A stretch of 64,000 nt of DNA, from positions 248,001 through 312,000 of the forward strand of contig JAUIIL010000002.1 of assembly GCA_030431635.1 (NCBI GenBank). Reading direction: 5' to 3'. The position numbers and the translations under genes were made by a program. The notes below the pieces were generated by a model. It was not told the origin of the DNA. It made no database searches and saw nothing but the letters and a program-made list of their open reading frames with translations. This document shows positions 25,892-34,450 of the stretch, one piece after another. How positions within the stretch are numbered: position 1 is the first letter of the stretch; each line of letters opens with the position of its first letter. This DNA comes from Bacteriovoracia bacterium (lineage in GTDB: Bacteria > Bdellovibrionota > Bacteriovoracia > Bacteriovoracales > Bacteriovoracaceae).

Positions 25892-27397
25892 ATGACTACA
25901 GCTGCTAAGGTTAACGAACTTAACGAGCTCTCTAATCTTCTCGTTTCAACATTAGATGAAGGTGTCTTTTTTGGAAGCCTTTCCTCGTTCATTCACTCAC
26001 ATTTTAATGAACATAAGGTGCTTATCTATAAAAGTTACGACGATGGCTCGACTCAATTAGTGGCCGAAAATAACCGTTCAGTCATTGACTCTGAAATCTC
26101 AACAAGGGCCCATGGTTTATCTAGCTATGTAACGCGTACTAGAAGAGCTTATTATAGCAATGCAGTGAAAAGAGACCCCCTACTTGTTAATGTTGAGTAT
26201 GATAACGATGTAAGAGCGGAGCTTTGTGTTCCTATTAATTCAAAAGGAACAGTTATTGGAACAATTCATATCCGTTCAAAGAAAGAGTCAGGTGCCTTTT
26301 CAGAACTTGATATTCAAGAAGTTCAAAATATTCTGAGCGCATTAGAAGCTCCACTTAATAATATGAGAATTTATCTACTTGCTAAGAACTTAAATAGAGA
26401 GCTTATCAAGAGAATTGAAGCAAGAGAAAAGGAAACTAACAAAGGTGGATTTGTTAGAACCGGAACAACAGAACAATTAAAAGATCTAAAGGTAATAGGG
26501 CATTCAAAGGTTTTCACCGATACTATGAATCTCGTAAAGAAAATTGCTCCAGAAGATTTTCCTGTACTTATTGAAGGAGAGAATGGAGTAGGGAAAAAGC
26601 TTATTTCTAAAAAGATACATGATTTAAGTGAAAGAAGAGACTCTGCTTGTATTGTGGTTCACTGTAGTTCATTAAATGACGATGTTCTTGAAACAGAATT
26701 ATTTGGAAAAGATGAAAATAAGGGACTAATAGAGCTTTCAAATGGTGGGACTATCATTCTTAATGAGGTTTCTGAGCTTTCTTTAAACCTTCAAGGTAAA
26801 CTTCTACGCTTCCTTTTAAGTGGAGAAATATACAGAGTTGGTGGAGAAAGAGGAATTCCTGTTAATGTAAGAATTCTCTCTACTTCTAAGAAGCAACTTC
26901 AAAAAGAAGTTGATGAAGGAAAATTTAGAGAAGATCTTCTCTATAGGCTCAATACTGTCTCTTTGTTCATCCCAGCTCTTAAAGAAAGAACTGATGATAT
27001 TAAAGTGTTGGCGGAACATTTTTTAAACCTAAATAGAGATAAAGAACAATTTAAAGTTTTAACTAACAAAGCAGTAGATGTTCTTGTTAACTATAATTGG
27101 CCAGGAAATGCTCAAGAGCTAAGAAATATTATGGAAAGAACGTATGTTCTTGCCGATGGAAAGTATATCGATGAAAACCATCTTCCACACTTAGTTGTTG
27201 AGGATAAGAAAACTGAAGTAAACTCTGTAGAAGAGTTTGCAGAGATAACTTTAGCTGAGCTTGAGAAAAGACATATCATCAGAACTCTTGACCATCTCAA
27301 TGGAAATAAGACAAAGGCAGCAAGAGCTCTAGGTATTACAGTTAAGACTCTTTATAACAAGCTTCACAGTTATGGACTTGTTGCCGCAAAAAATTAG
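25892..27397 (+). CDS. GAF-AAA+-Fis regulator, sigma-54-activator family without GAFTGA
   Basis: A 501-residue protein: GAF sensory domain (about 10-165), AAA+ domain (about 200-425) and Fis-type helix-turn-helix (about 467-492, NKTKAARALGITVKTLYNKL). Walker A is GENGVGK (229-235) and the sensor region FREDLLYRLN is kept. The GAFTGA loop that contacts sigma-54 is deleted: ELFGKDENKG runs straight into LIELSNGGT. Walker B reads IILNEV, with Asn291 for Asp. It is therefore probably not a conventional sigma-54 activator, but a DNA-binding regulator that may act as a repressor or with sigma-70, as TyrR-like members do. The ATG at 25892 follows AAGGAG; a TTG 21 bases upstream overlaps no ribosome site. 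Confidence 0.9.
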   Translation: MTTAAKVNELNELSNLLVSTLDEGVFFGSLSSFIHSHFNEHKVLIYKSYDDGSTQLVAENNRSVIDSEISTRAHGLSSYVTRTRRAYYSNAVKRDPLLVNVEYDNDVRAELCVPINSKGTVIGTIHIRSKKESGAFSELDIQEVQNILSALEAPLNNMRIYLLAKNLNRELIKRIEAREKETNKGGFVRTGTTEQLKDLKVIGHSKVFTDTMNLVKKIAPEDFPVLIEGENGVGKKLISKKIHDLSERRDSACIVVHCSSLNDDVLETELFGKDENKGLIELSNGGTIILNEVSELSLNLQGKLLRFLLSGEIYRVGGERGIPVNVRILSTSKKQLQKEVDEGKFREDLLYRLNTVSLFIPALKERTDDIKVLAEHFLNLNRDKEQFKVLTNKAVDVLVNYNWPGNAQELRNIMERTYVLADGKYIDENHLPHLVVEDKKTEVNSVEEFAEITLAELEKRHIIRTLDHLNGNKTKAARALGITVKTLYNKLHSYGLVAAKN

Positions 27398-27412
27398 GAT
27401 AAACAAATAAAA

Positions 27413-27441
27413 ACGACTAGCTGCGCAAAGTGGCTAGTCGT
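27413..27441 (-). terminator. Hairpin with T-rich tail on the minus strand
   Basis: ACGACTAGC (27413-27421) and GCTAGTCGT (27433-27441) form a perfect 9-bp stem with an 11-base loop. Read on the minus strand it is followed by TTTTATTTGTTT, a classical intrinsic terminator tail; on the plus strand the tail (CTGTTGAAATT) is poor. It may still end plus-strand transcripts of the upstream regulator gene. Confidence 0.55.
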
Positions 27442-27490
27442 CTGTTGAAATTCAGTTATTTAAAAAGTAGAATGAAGGAGCCTATAGAGT

Positions 27491-27694
27491 ATGGGAGACA
27501 ATATGACAGACACCACACAAGAGAAAAAAAGTACTGTAGTTGAATTTAAATCATTCAAAAGCAACCCAGATGTAGAGAATTTTTATCGTTTTGTTTATGA
27601 AAATTCTTTGCGTTTTGAAGCAAGAAAACTTCTAGAGCATGTTCTTCATAAAACAAAGAAGAAAAGATCTAGAAGAAGCAAAACGCTTCAATAG
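27491..27694 (+). CDS. Small basic protein
   Basis: A 67-residue protein with an acidic to neutral N-terminus and a strongly basic tail (HKTKKKRSRRSKTLQ), which could bind nucleic acid. No family is recognised. Two starts are possible: ATG 27491, with AAGGAG ten bases upstream, and ATG 27503, with GGGAG six bases upstream. It lies between a regulator and an HD phosphohydrolase gene in the same orientation, 21 bases before the latter. Confidence 0.6.
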   Translation: MGDNMTDTTQEKKSTVVEFKSFKSNPDVENFYRFVYENSLRFEARKLLEHVLHKTKKKRSRRSKTLQ

Positions 27695-27715
27695 AAATAA
27701 GGAATTTTCAATTCC

Positions 27716-29134
27716 ATGGATGGAAACTCGAAGCAAAAAATCATTTACGATGTTCTTTATGGTTTTATCGATATAACTCCCGTTGAATGGGAGCTCATTC
27801 ATAGTCCCTTTTACCAAAGATTACGTTGGATTAAACAATTAGGTTTTTCTTTTTATACTTTCCCTGGTGCTGAACACTCGCGTTTTGGGCATTCGATTGG
27901 GGTTATGTTTAATTCCCATAAAATTTTGGAATCTATTGGTAAGGCAGTTCCGATTTCAGAGCTGATTAAGAGTGGAAACCTCTCAACTCAGGCCCATTAT
28001 AACCAAACAATCAGAATTGCAGCTCTTTTACATGACATTGGAACATTTCCATTTTCCCATACCACTGAAGCTGCTTACATTGATTTTGGTGAAACGAAGA
28101 AAAAGAAAGGGCATCAAGATGATCATGAACATCTTGGATCTTTTATCATAAAAAATACTGATTATGAGGGAGGAATTACTTATATCCTTAAAAAGTATCA
28201 CATAGACCCTCAGCAGATATCTAATCTTGTCAAAGGTGTCGATGATTCCTATCTGGCCAATCAAATTTTACATTCAGAAATAGATTGCGATCGTATGGAC
28301 TATTTACTAAGAGATGCTCACTATACAGGGCTTCAATATGGAACTTATGATAGAGATTATTTACTCCATCATTTTGTCGCTAAAGACATTGGTGGGCATA
28401 ATGTCTTGGCCATTAAAAAAAATGCTCTTCATTGTGTGGAAGATTTTTTAATGTCAAGGTTTGCCTGGTACTCACAAGTTGTTCGTTCTGCAAGAGGAGC
28501 GAAGTTCGATGCTATGGCCCAAGAGATTACCTATTTCTTATTAGAAAAAAAGATGATTCACAGATACTCAGAACTACTAGATATGGTTAGCAAGAAACCA
28601 GTTGATTTTTATCACTTTAACGATAATTACTTCATGAGTCTTTTGCATGAGCATTTTGTTAAAGAGAATTTTAAATCTAATGAGAGAATTGAATCTCTGG
28701 TAGAAGGTGTATTATTTGAAAAAAGTCCTAAAACGGTTAAATGTGAAGAACTTGCTCAAAGGCTTCTTAATCAGGATGAAGAACAAAAAAATCAAAAAAT
28801 AGTTAAGAAGGCAATGGAGAAAATTGAAGAAATAGAAAAAGTTTTAGAGAAATATGGAACAGAGAAAGATTGGATTTTAATTGATCTGCCAGAAAAAGAT
28901 ATAAGTTTTGTTCGTTCAAAAAAGAGAATTGTTAAAAATAAGGTTTTTGATAATGTTTTACATGAGAGGGATCCTGTTAAAATCTCTCTTGGTGGAGATG
29001 AAGTTTGTCTACTTGTTGATGTTGAAGAGTCTGTTATTTCTCAATTACAAAAAACAATTAATTTTATTCCAAATGTTTTTTGTTCAGAATCGGCCTATAA
29101 AATTTTGCAAGAGCAGGGTGTAATAGAAGAGTAA
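27716..29134 (+). CDS. HD-domain phosphohydrolase (SAMHD1/dGTPase-like)
   Basis: The 472-residue cytoplasmic protein carries an intact HD metal site in order: an early SRFGHSIGV histidine (about 55-62), LLHDIGTFPFSH (105-115) and the later HSEIDCDRMDYLLRDA. This is the pattern of the YdhJ/SAMHD1-type dNTP or nucleotide phosphohydrolases. The C-terminal 200 residues are charged and helical. A role in dNTP hydrolysis is inferred from the family; the substrate is not shown. The ribosome site (AAGGA) is rather far, about 13 bases, from the ATG. Confidence 0.88.
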   Translation: MDGNSKQKIIYDVLYGFIDITPVEWELIHSPFYQRLRWIKQLGFSFYTFPGAEHSRFGHSIGVMFNSHKILESIGKAVPISELIKSGNLSTQAHYNQTIRIAALLHDIGTFPFSHTTEAAYIDFGETKKKKGHQDDHEHLGSFIIKNTDYEGGITYILKKYHIDPQQISNLVKGVDDSYLANQILHSEIDCDRMDYLLRDAHYTGLQYGTYDRDYLLHHFVAKDIGGHNVLAIKKNALHCVEDFLMSRFAWYSQVVRSARGAKFDAMAQEITYFLLEKKMIHRYSELLDMVSKKPVDFYHFNDNYFMSLLHEHFVKENFKSNERIESLVEGVLFEKSPKTVKCEELAQRLLNQDEEQKNQKIVKKAMEKIEEIEKVLEKYGTEKDWILIDLPEKDISFVRSKKRIVKNKVFDNVLHERDPVKISLGGDEVCLLVDVEESVISQLQKTINFIPNVFCSESAYKILQEQGVIEE

Positions 29135-29236
29135 AAAAGTCAGAAAGTGAAAGAGTTACCTTCTAAGTTCTTTAAATTTATATGATTACTTTACTTTACT
29201 TTAAAAAGAAAAAGCGAGAGAATTAAAGAAGGATTT

Positions 29237-29257
29237 ATGCCAAGAAGGCATGCCTAG
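29237..29257 (+). other. Six-codon leader ORF before ftsE
   Basis: ATG at 29237 is preceded by AAGAAGG at good spacing and encodes MPRRHA, then stops at TAG 29255-29257, on the AGGGA site that serves the ftsE ATG at 29268. It may be a coupling leader peptide, or a chance ORF. Evidence is positional. Confidence 0.3.
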
Positions 29258-29267
29258 GGAAAGTCAT

Positions 29268-29966
29268 ATGGAAATGACGCGAAATAGTAATCAACATCAG
29301 TCTTTTTCTCAAAAAACAATTCATTTTCAGCTTGAAAATGTTGATGTTTGCTATTCAAAAACAGTGGCTTTAAGTCAAATTAGCTTAGTTATCAACAAAT
29401 CAGAGATCTTGTTTGTAACTGGTCCAAGTGGAGCAGGTAAGTCAACACTTCTTAAAATTTTGGCCGGACGATTGAAACAAACGAGAGGAAAAGTAAAAGA
29501 GAACATGAGTCTTTCTGGTCAATTTAGTGCAGAGGTTTTTCAAGATCTTAAATTAGTTGAGAATATGAGTGTTAAGGATAATCTTTTTTTTACCTATAAT
29601 AAGTCACTCTACAAAACCAAGAAGAATTATGAGAGCTACCGGGACGATCTTTTATCGGTTTTAGGTATCCAAGATAAGTTAGAACAAAAAATATCACAAC
29701 TAAATAGAGGGGCCAAACAAAAGGTAGCTATTGTGAGAGCACTTTTAACTAAGCCTGATGTTTTTATTGCTGATGAACCAACAAGTGCACTGGATAAAGA
29801 AAATTCTTTGAAAGTTTTTGAGCTTTTAAACTATATGAATACAAAGCAGGGAATGACGATTATTTGGGCGACTCATGATAAGGAGCTTGTTAGGCAATTT
29901 CCTGGTAAGATTATTCACTTAGATAAAGGTAAACTTATCCATTCAGGAAATACATGTTTTATTTAA
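29268..29966 (+). CDS. ftsE: FtsE-like ABC ATPase
   Basis: ATPase of the FtsEX complex that activates cell-wall hydrolases at division. It has Walker A GPSGAGKST (52-60), a Q-loop in FQDLKLVENM, Walker B DVFIADEPTSALD (164-176) and the switch His in ATHDKEL. The ABC signature is unusual: LNRGAKQK (145-152) instead of LSGGEQQR. The chosen ATG at 29268 follows AGGGA at seven bases; ATG 29250 has its ribosome site only one base away. It overlaps ftsX by 13 bases, and the EnvC-like gene comes next, which supports FtsE rather than another ABC protein. Confidence 0.85.
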   Translation: MEMTRNSNQHQSFSQKTIHFQLENVDVCYSKTVALSQISLVINKSEILFVTGPSGAGKSTLLKILAGRLKQTRGKVKENMSLSGQFSAEVFQDLKLVENMSVKDNLFFTYNKSLYKTKKNYESYRDDLLSVLGIQDKLEQKISQLNRGAKQKVAIVRALLTKPDVFIADEPTSALDKENSLKVFELLNYMNTKQGMTIIWATHDKELVRQFPGKIIHLDKGKLIHSGNTCFI

Positions 29967-30742
29967 AAATTTTTGTAACAATTTTTAAAAATGATTTTCT
30001 TAAAAGTTCTTTACTTTTTTTTAGTTTTTTCCTTTCTTTGAATGTGGCTCTATTTAATAATAAAATTGCGGATAGGGTTCTCTCAAGTGTGAGTGAAGAA
30101 AAATCAAAAGATTATTTTAACCTTTTAATTGAAGCTGATATTGATAAAAATAAACTTGCTCATAAAATTTATAAACTTCCAGGGATTGAGAAAGTTTATT
30201 TTAAGTCTCAAAAAAAATTAGAGAACAAAGTAAGGAATGTATTAGAGAATTTAAGCATTGAGGTTCCTAGTGCGATTAAGAATTCTCAGTTTCATGCCTT
30301 AGAGGTTGCAGTTCATCAAAATTTTGATGAAAATAAATTACCATTAGTAAAAGAATATCTTGATAGGGTCTTTGGGACCGAAAAAGTGACAATTGGAGAA
30401 CTGAAAAAAAATACCAATTCACTTAAGCAAAATAATGTTTTTTATCAAAATATACCTATATTGTTAATTGCTTTAAGCCTTACGTTTCTTATTTTAATTT
30501 TTATGGGTCAAAGTTCGAGTCTATTTAAGCAAGCTTATTTAATCGAGCATTTCCAAAGAAGAAAGAAGAGTTTTGAAATTTCTTTTGCTTTAGGTTTTTT
30601 CTTACTTTCTTTTTTGAATATTGCAGTAGGATATTTTTATTTCAAGGCATCAACGATTTCAGCAGTAACTTCTTTAGGGATATCTTTTTTCTTCATTCTG
30701 GTGAGTCTTTTAAGTTATCAAATTAAGAGAAGTAGAATATGA
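29954..30742 (+). CDS. ftsX: FtsX-like membrane protein
   Basis: A 262-residue protein with the FtsX layout: one membrane helix near the N-terminus (about 15-35), a periplasmic domain of about 110 residues with YKLPGIEKVYF early in it, as in FtsX extracellular domains, and three C-terminal helices (about 165-185, 207-228, 232-255). It is divergent and slightly short. It should recruit and activate the EnvC-like hydrolase factor encoded next, with which it overlaps by four bases. Assignment relies on topology and gene order. Confidence 0.78.
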   Translation: MFYLKIFVTIFKNDFLKSSLLFFSFFLSLNVALFNNKIADRVLSSVSEEKSKDYFNLLIEADIDKNKLAHKIYKLPGIEKVYFKSQKKLENKVRNVLENLSIEVPSAIKNSQFHALEVAVHQNFDENKLPLVKEYLDRVFGTEKVTIGELKKNTNSLKQNNVFYQNIPILLIALSLTFLILIFMGQSSSLFKQAYLIEHFQRRKKSFEISFALGFFLLSFLNIAVGYFYFKASTISAVTSLGISFFFILVSLLSYQIKRSRI

Positions 30743-31761
30743 AATTTTTTTTTTATATAATTGTCCTTTCTTTCTCTTCATATTCTTTTGCTAGCATAAA
30801 GAATGTGAGCCCTCAAAAAGAAGAAATTAAAAAAATTTCAGATTTGATTATTGAAAAAAGAAATAAAATTTTAAAGTTAGATGCATCAATAAGTTCTCTT
30901 GAAAAAGATTTAGGTAGAAAAAACAATAATTACCTACTAAATGTTTCAAAAATAAAAGAGTTAGAAAATGAAATTTGGACAACTCAAAAAAATCTTCAAA
31001 ATGCCAAAAAAGAATCAAAGTCACTACTATTAAAAGTGAAAGAGGTTTTTAACAAATTTGTTCTCAATCAAATAGAGGGCCCTGAAGAAGAATTACTTGA
31101 AAGAAGAGTTTTACAAAGTGTTTTAGAAGAAAAGATAGAAAACTTAAAATATACGATAAAGAACTATCATGAAATTAGTAAAAAACTAAGTTTTATTCAA
31201 AATAGATTAAACTCTTATAAAAAGAATGAAAAAGAGCTCTACGAAATCATTTTAAGCTTGGAGCAAAGAAAAAAAGAGATGGCTTCAGAGTATATCGAAA
31301 GTACTTATGACAAAGAGACAATGGAGAACCAATTATTGGGGTTGAAAAGCCGCGTGCGCAAAAAAGAGCAACTAGTTGAAAAAGCTAGTGAGAAAACAGT
31401 TGGTATAAAACTAAAACTTCCACTGGCCGAGTTTAAAAAAGTGAAAAAAAACAAAAAAGGGATTTCTTTCATCCCTGCTGATAAAAACATCGAAGCTCCT
31501 CAAGATGGTAAAGTTGTTTATTCTGGTCAACTTTCAACCTACGGAAACCTTATCATCATAGAGCATAAGGACCAGATACGCTCTGTTGTACTAGGAGAAT
31601 TTCTTCCTTCTAAGAAAAAAGGTGATATTGTCAAAAAGTCAGAATCCATAGGAACGATTTTAGATCTTACTAAAGAAGTTTACTTTGAAATTCGTCAAAA
31701 AAATAAAACTCAGAAAATAAGTCAATGGCTTGAAAGTAGTAGTTTAAACAGAGTATTATAG
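30739..31761 (+). CDS. envC: EnvC-like murein hydrolase activator
   Basis: A 340-residue exported protein: signal peptide (to about residue 18), a long coiled coil (about 30-215) and a C-terminal LytM/M23-type domain (about 250-335; EAPQDGKVVYSGQLSTYGNLIIIEHK). The zinc-binding residues of active M23 peptidases (HxxxD and HxH) are missing, as in EnvC, which activates amidases instead of cutting peptidoglycan. It follows ftsX with a four-base overlap, the usual partner. Gene symbol given by analogy. Confidence 0.85.
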   Translation: MKFFFYIIVLSFSSYSFASIKNVSPQKEEIKKISDLIIEKRNKILKLDASISSLEKDLGRKNNNYLLNVSKIKELENEIWTTQKNLQNAKKESKSLLLKVKEVFNKFVLNQIEGPEEELLERRVLQSVLEEKIENLKYTIKNYHEISKKLSFIQNRLNSYKKNEKELYEIILSLEQRKKEMASEYIESTYDKETMENQLLGLKSRVRKKEQLVEKASEKTVGIKLKLPLAEFKKVKKNKKGISFIPADKNIEAPQDGKVVYSGQLSTYGNLIIIEHKDQIRSVVLGEFLPSKKKGDIVKKSESIGTILDLTKEVYFEIRQKNKTQKISQWLESSSLNRVL

Positions 31762-31779
31762 ATAAATCAAAGGTGTAAT

Positions 31780-33153
31780 ATGCTAAAGCTGACTATAATT
31801 ATCTGTTTGCTCTCATCCATTTCTTTTTCTACTTTTTCCAAAGAAAAGAAAAGTCGCTTTGAACAGCTGGAACTTTTTAATAAAATTCTTTATCTAATTG
31901 AAACACAATATTATAGAGAAGTTGATTCTGAAAAATTAATTGAAGGGGCCATCAAAGGGATGATGGATACTCTAGATCCTCATTCAGCTTTTCTAAATAA
32001 GGAACTCTTTCAAAAAGTTCAAGAAGATACTTCAGGTGAATTTGGTGGTTTAGGTATAGAGGTCACTCAGAAAGATGGAGTTATTTATATTATCACTCCC
32101 ATTGATGATACTCCCGCCTACAAAGCAGGGATTCAACCTAAAGATAAAATTGTTGAGATCAATGGAGAGTCTGTATTAGGAGCAACTCTAGGAGAAACAA
32201 TTAAAAAAATGCAAGGTCCTCCAGGTTCAAGTATTCAACTGGGAATTAGCCGAGAAGGACATGAAGGGATCAAAATATTTAATATCAAAAGAGCTAAAAT
32301 AAAAATTAAACCTATTAAATTTGAAATCGTTAAAAATAATTATGCTTACGTTCGATTAACTCAATTTCAAAAAAGGTCAGGCTCCTCTATTGTCTCTGCT
32401 TTAAAAGAAATGAAAGAAAAACTGAAAAAGAAAGGTGGAGTAAAGGGTATTATATTGGATTTGAGGGCCAATCCAGGAGGACTTTTAGATCAAGCAGTCG
32501 AGGTTTCTTCTATTTTCTTGAGTGATGGCGTTGTTGTTTCAACAGAAGCAAGAGATCCTAATAATAAGGATATTCGCTATGTTAAAAAAACAGGTTATAA
32601 AGATTTAGAAACTCCAATGGTAACACTTATTAATGGAGCGTCCGCTTCGGCTTCTGAAATTGTTGCAGGAGCTCTACAAGACCACAAAAGATCTATTATT
32701 ATGGGGTCACAATCTTTTGGTAAGGGATCGGTTCAAACAGTTGCTCAAGTTGACGAAGAAAATGGAGTCAAACTCACAATTGCTCAGTATATGACCCCTA
32801 AAGGGAGAAAAATTCAGGCGATTGGAATAAAACCAGATGTAGAGGTGGCTGATATTGATTATGACATCATTCTCAAAAATCAGAAAACAGGTAGTTTTAT
32901 AAGAGAAAAAGATTTAAAAAATCATTTAACTGCAACGGTTGAAACTGCTGAAGAAAAAGCAAGAAGACTTGAAAGAGAAAAGGTTGAGAGAAAAGAGCGC
33001 ATTGCAGAACTCAAAAGACAGAAAACGTTAAATGATAAGAGCGATATTTTTAAAAAATATGATCCACAAAATGACTACCAGGTTTTACAGGCCATAAACT
33101 ATCTTAACTCTTATAAGGTGTTTAAAGGCTTTATTTCAAACCAAACAAAGTAG
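31780..33153 (+). CDS. ctpA: C-terminal processing peptidase (S41, CtpA/Prc-like)
   Basis: An exported 457-residue serine protease. After the signal peptide come an N-terminal helical part, a PDZ domain (about 85-170; GGLGIEVTQ, AGIQPKDKIVEING) and the S41 catalytic domain, with LRANPGG, the nucleophile serine in NGASASASEIVAGAL and the general-base lysine in QSFGKGSVQT. It trims C-termini of periplasmic proteins, often cell-wall hydrolases or their partners, which fits its place directly after ftsEX-envC. The C-terminal tail of about 80 residues is Lys/Glu-rich. Confidence 0.95.
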   Translation: MLKLTIIICLLSSISFSTFSKEKKSRFEQLELFNKILYLIETQYYREVDSEKLIEGAIKGMMDTLDPHSAFLNKELFQKVQEDTSGEFGGLGIEVTQKDGVIYIITPIDDTPAYKAGIQPKDKIVEINGESVLGATLGETIKKMQGPPGSSIQLGISREGHEGIKIFNIKRAKIKIKPIKFEIVKNNYAYVRLTQFQKRSGSSIVSALKEMKEKLKKKGGVKGIILDLRANPGGLLDQAVEVSSIFLSDGVVVSTEARDPNNKDIRYVKKTGYKDLETPMVTLINGASASASEIVAGALQDHKRSIIMGSQSFGKGSVQTVAQVDEENGVKLTIAQYMTPKGRKIQAIGIKPDVEVADIDYDIILKNQKTGSFIREKDLKNHLTATVETAEEKARRLEREKVERKERIAELKRQKTLNDKSDIFKKYDPQNDYQVLQAINYLNSYKVFKGFISNQTK

Positions 33154-33158
33154 TTTCG

Positions 33159-33187
33159 TTCACATAATGTAGATAAAAGAATACAAT
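33159..33187 (+). promoter_or_regulatory. Promoter giving a leaderless xseA message
   Basis: TTCACA (33159-33164), 17 bases, TACAAT (33182-33187); each hexamer matches consensus at five of six. The expected start, seven bases after the -10, falls on the A of the xseA ATG at 33194, and no ribosome site precedes that ATG. Confidence 0.55.
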
Positions 33188-33193
33188 ACTGTC

Positions 33194-34450
33194 ATGGAAC
33201 CAATTAGTGTCAGTGACTTTATTTTTGATTTAAAAAAATCCATCGAATCTGAATATAAGAATTGTTTTATTGTAGGAGAAATTTCAAACCTCAGTCACTC
33301 CAGTGCAGGTCACTATTACTTTACGCTTTCAGATGAAGAAGCCTCAATTCAATGTGCTTTTTTTAGAGCTGATGCTATGAGAAATCATCTTTCAAGACAA
33401 CTAAAAGATGGAGATAAAGTCATTGTAGGAGGCCCCGTTAGTCTTTATGCTAAAAGAGGAGGACTACAGCTCATTGTTAAATCAATTAGAAAGTATGGGA
33501 TTGGAGATCTCAAAGAAAAGTTTGAACAACTTAAGAGAAAATTAGCTGCAGAGGGACTATTTGATATTGATAGAAAAAAAACAATCCCTTTATTACCTCA
33601 AAAAATAGCTGTTGTGACGTCTTTGCAAGCAGCGGCTTTAGAAGATTTTTTAAATGTCATGAAAAGAAGAAGTCTATGGACAGATATTCTTATTATCCCT
33701 GCAGTTGTACAAGGAGAGAGTTCTGCAGGCTCTCTTATTAAGGCCTTAGAACACGTTGAGAAAATCAAAGATATCGATGTATGTGTTCTCACACGTGGAG
33801 GAGGCTCTTTAGAGGATCTTTGGTCGTTTAATGACGAAAAATTAGCAAGAAAAATAGCGTCATTATCGGTTCCTGTTATTTCTGCTGTTGGGCACCAAGT
33901 TGATTATAGTATTTGTGATTTTGTCGCTGATTTGAGATGTGAAACTCCAACAGCTGCCGCTGAAATACTCACTCAAGAACAAACAAAAATTCTAGATAAA
34001 CTTTTTTTCTTACGTAAGTCTCTCTACTCAAAAATGAAAGAAGAACTCTCAACTTTATCTTCAATCACTCATCAATTTCACCCTAAAATGCTTATTGATA
34101 AACTTTGGGAACTTCTCTCAATGGAGAGAAGGAAATTAGAGAAATTAAGCCTTATGAACCGTTTTAACGATCTTTCTAGGTTCTATGAGTATCAACAAAT
34201 AACAGACTCTCTTCACTCTCGTTTGCGTGAAGCAGCGTCTAAGGTGGTGAGGAATTCATATGAGAAGAATGAACAACTTTATTCTGTTCTCAAGGCCACT
34301 AATCCTAAAAAAGTTCTCACAAGAGGGTATTGTTACATTGAAGATGAAAACAAGAATGTGTTAGGATCTAAACGAGAATTTGATGAAGTGAAGCCAAAAG
34401 AAAAGGTTTTTATTAATTTTTATGATGGAAAAAGCTATGTACTTAAATAA
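33194..34450 (+). CDS. xseA: Exodeoxyribonuclease VII large subunit
   Basis: Catalytic subunit of ExoVII, which digests single-stranded DNA from both ends. The N-terminal OB fold (about 1-100; VGEISNLSHSSAGHYYFTL) is followed by the catalytic domain with VLTRGGGSLEDLWSFND, ISAVGHQVDYSICDFVAD and RCETPTAAAE. The C-terminal part is coiled coil. Its 418 residues are near the usual length. No xseB is seen nearby. The ATG lacks a ribosome site and may be leaderless. The end overlaps the start of the M23 lipoprotein gene. Confidence 0.95.
   Translation: MEPISVSDFIFDLKKSIESEYKNCFIVGEISNLSHSSAGHYYFTLSDEEASIQCAFFRADAMRNHLSRQLKDGDKVIVGGPVSLYAKRGGLQLIVKSIRKYGIGDLKEKFEQLKRKLAAEGLFDIDRKKTIPLLPQKIAVVTSLQAAALEDFLNVMKRRSLWTDILIIPAVVQGESSAGSLIKALEHVEKIKDIDVCVLTRGGGSLEDLWSFNDEKLARKIASLSVPVISAVGHQVDYSICDFVADLRCETPTAAAEILTQEQTKILDKLFFLRKSLYSKMKEELSTLSSITHQFHPKMLIDKLWELLSMERRKLEKLSLMNRFNDLSRFYEYQQITDSLHSRLREAASKVVRNSYEKNEQLYSVLKATNPKKVLTRGYCYIEDENKNVLGSKREFDEVKPKEKVFINFYDGKSYVLK

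Noticed and set aside
30739-31761. Active M23 endopeptidase
   Set aside because: The LytM domain lacks the HxxxD and HxH zinc ligands, and the gene follows ftsEX, so an EnvC-like activator is the better call.
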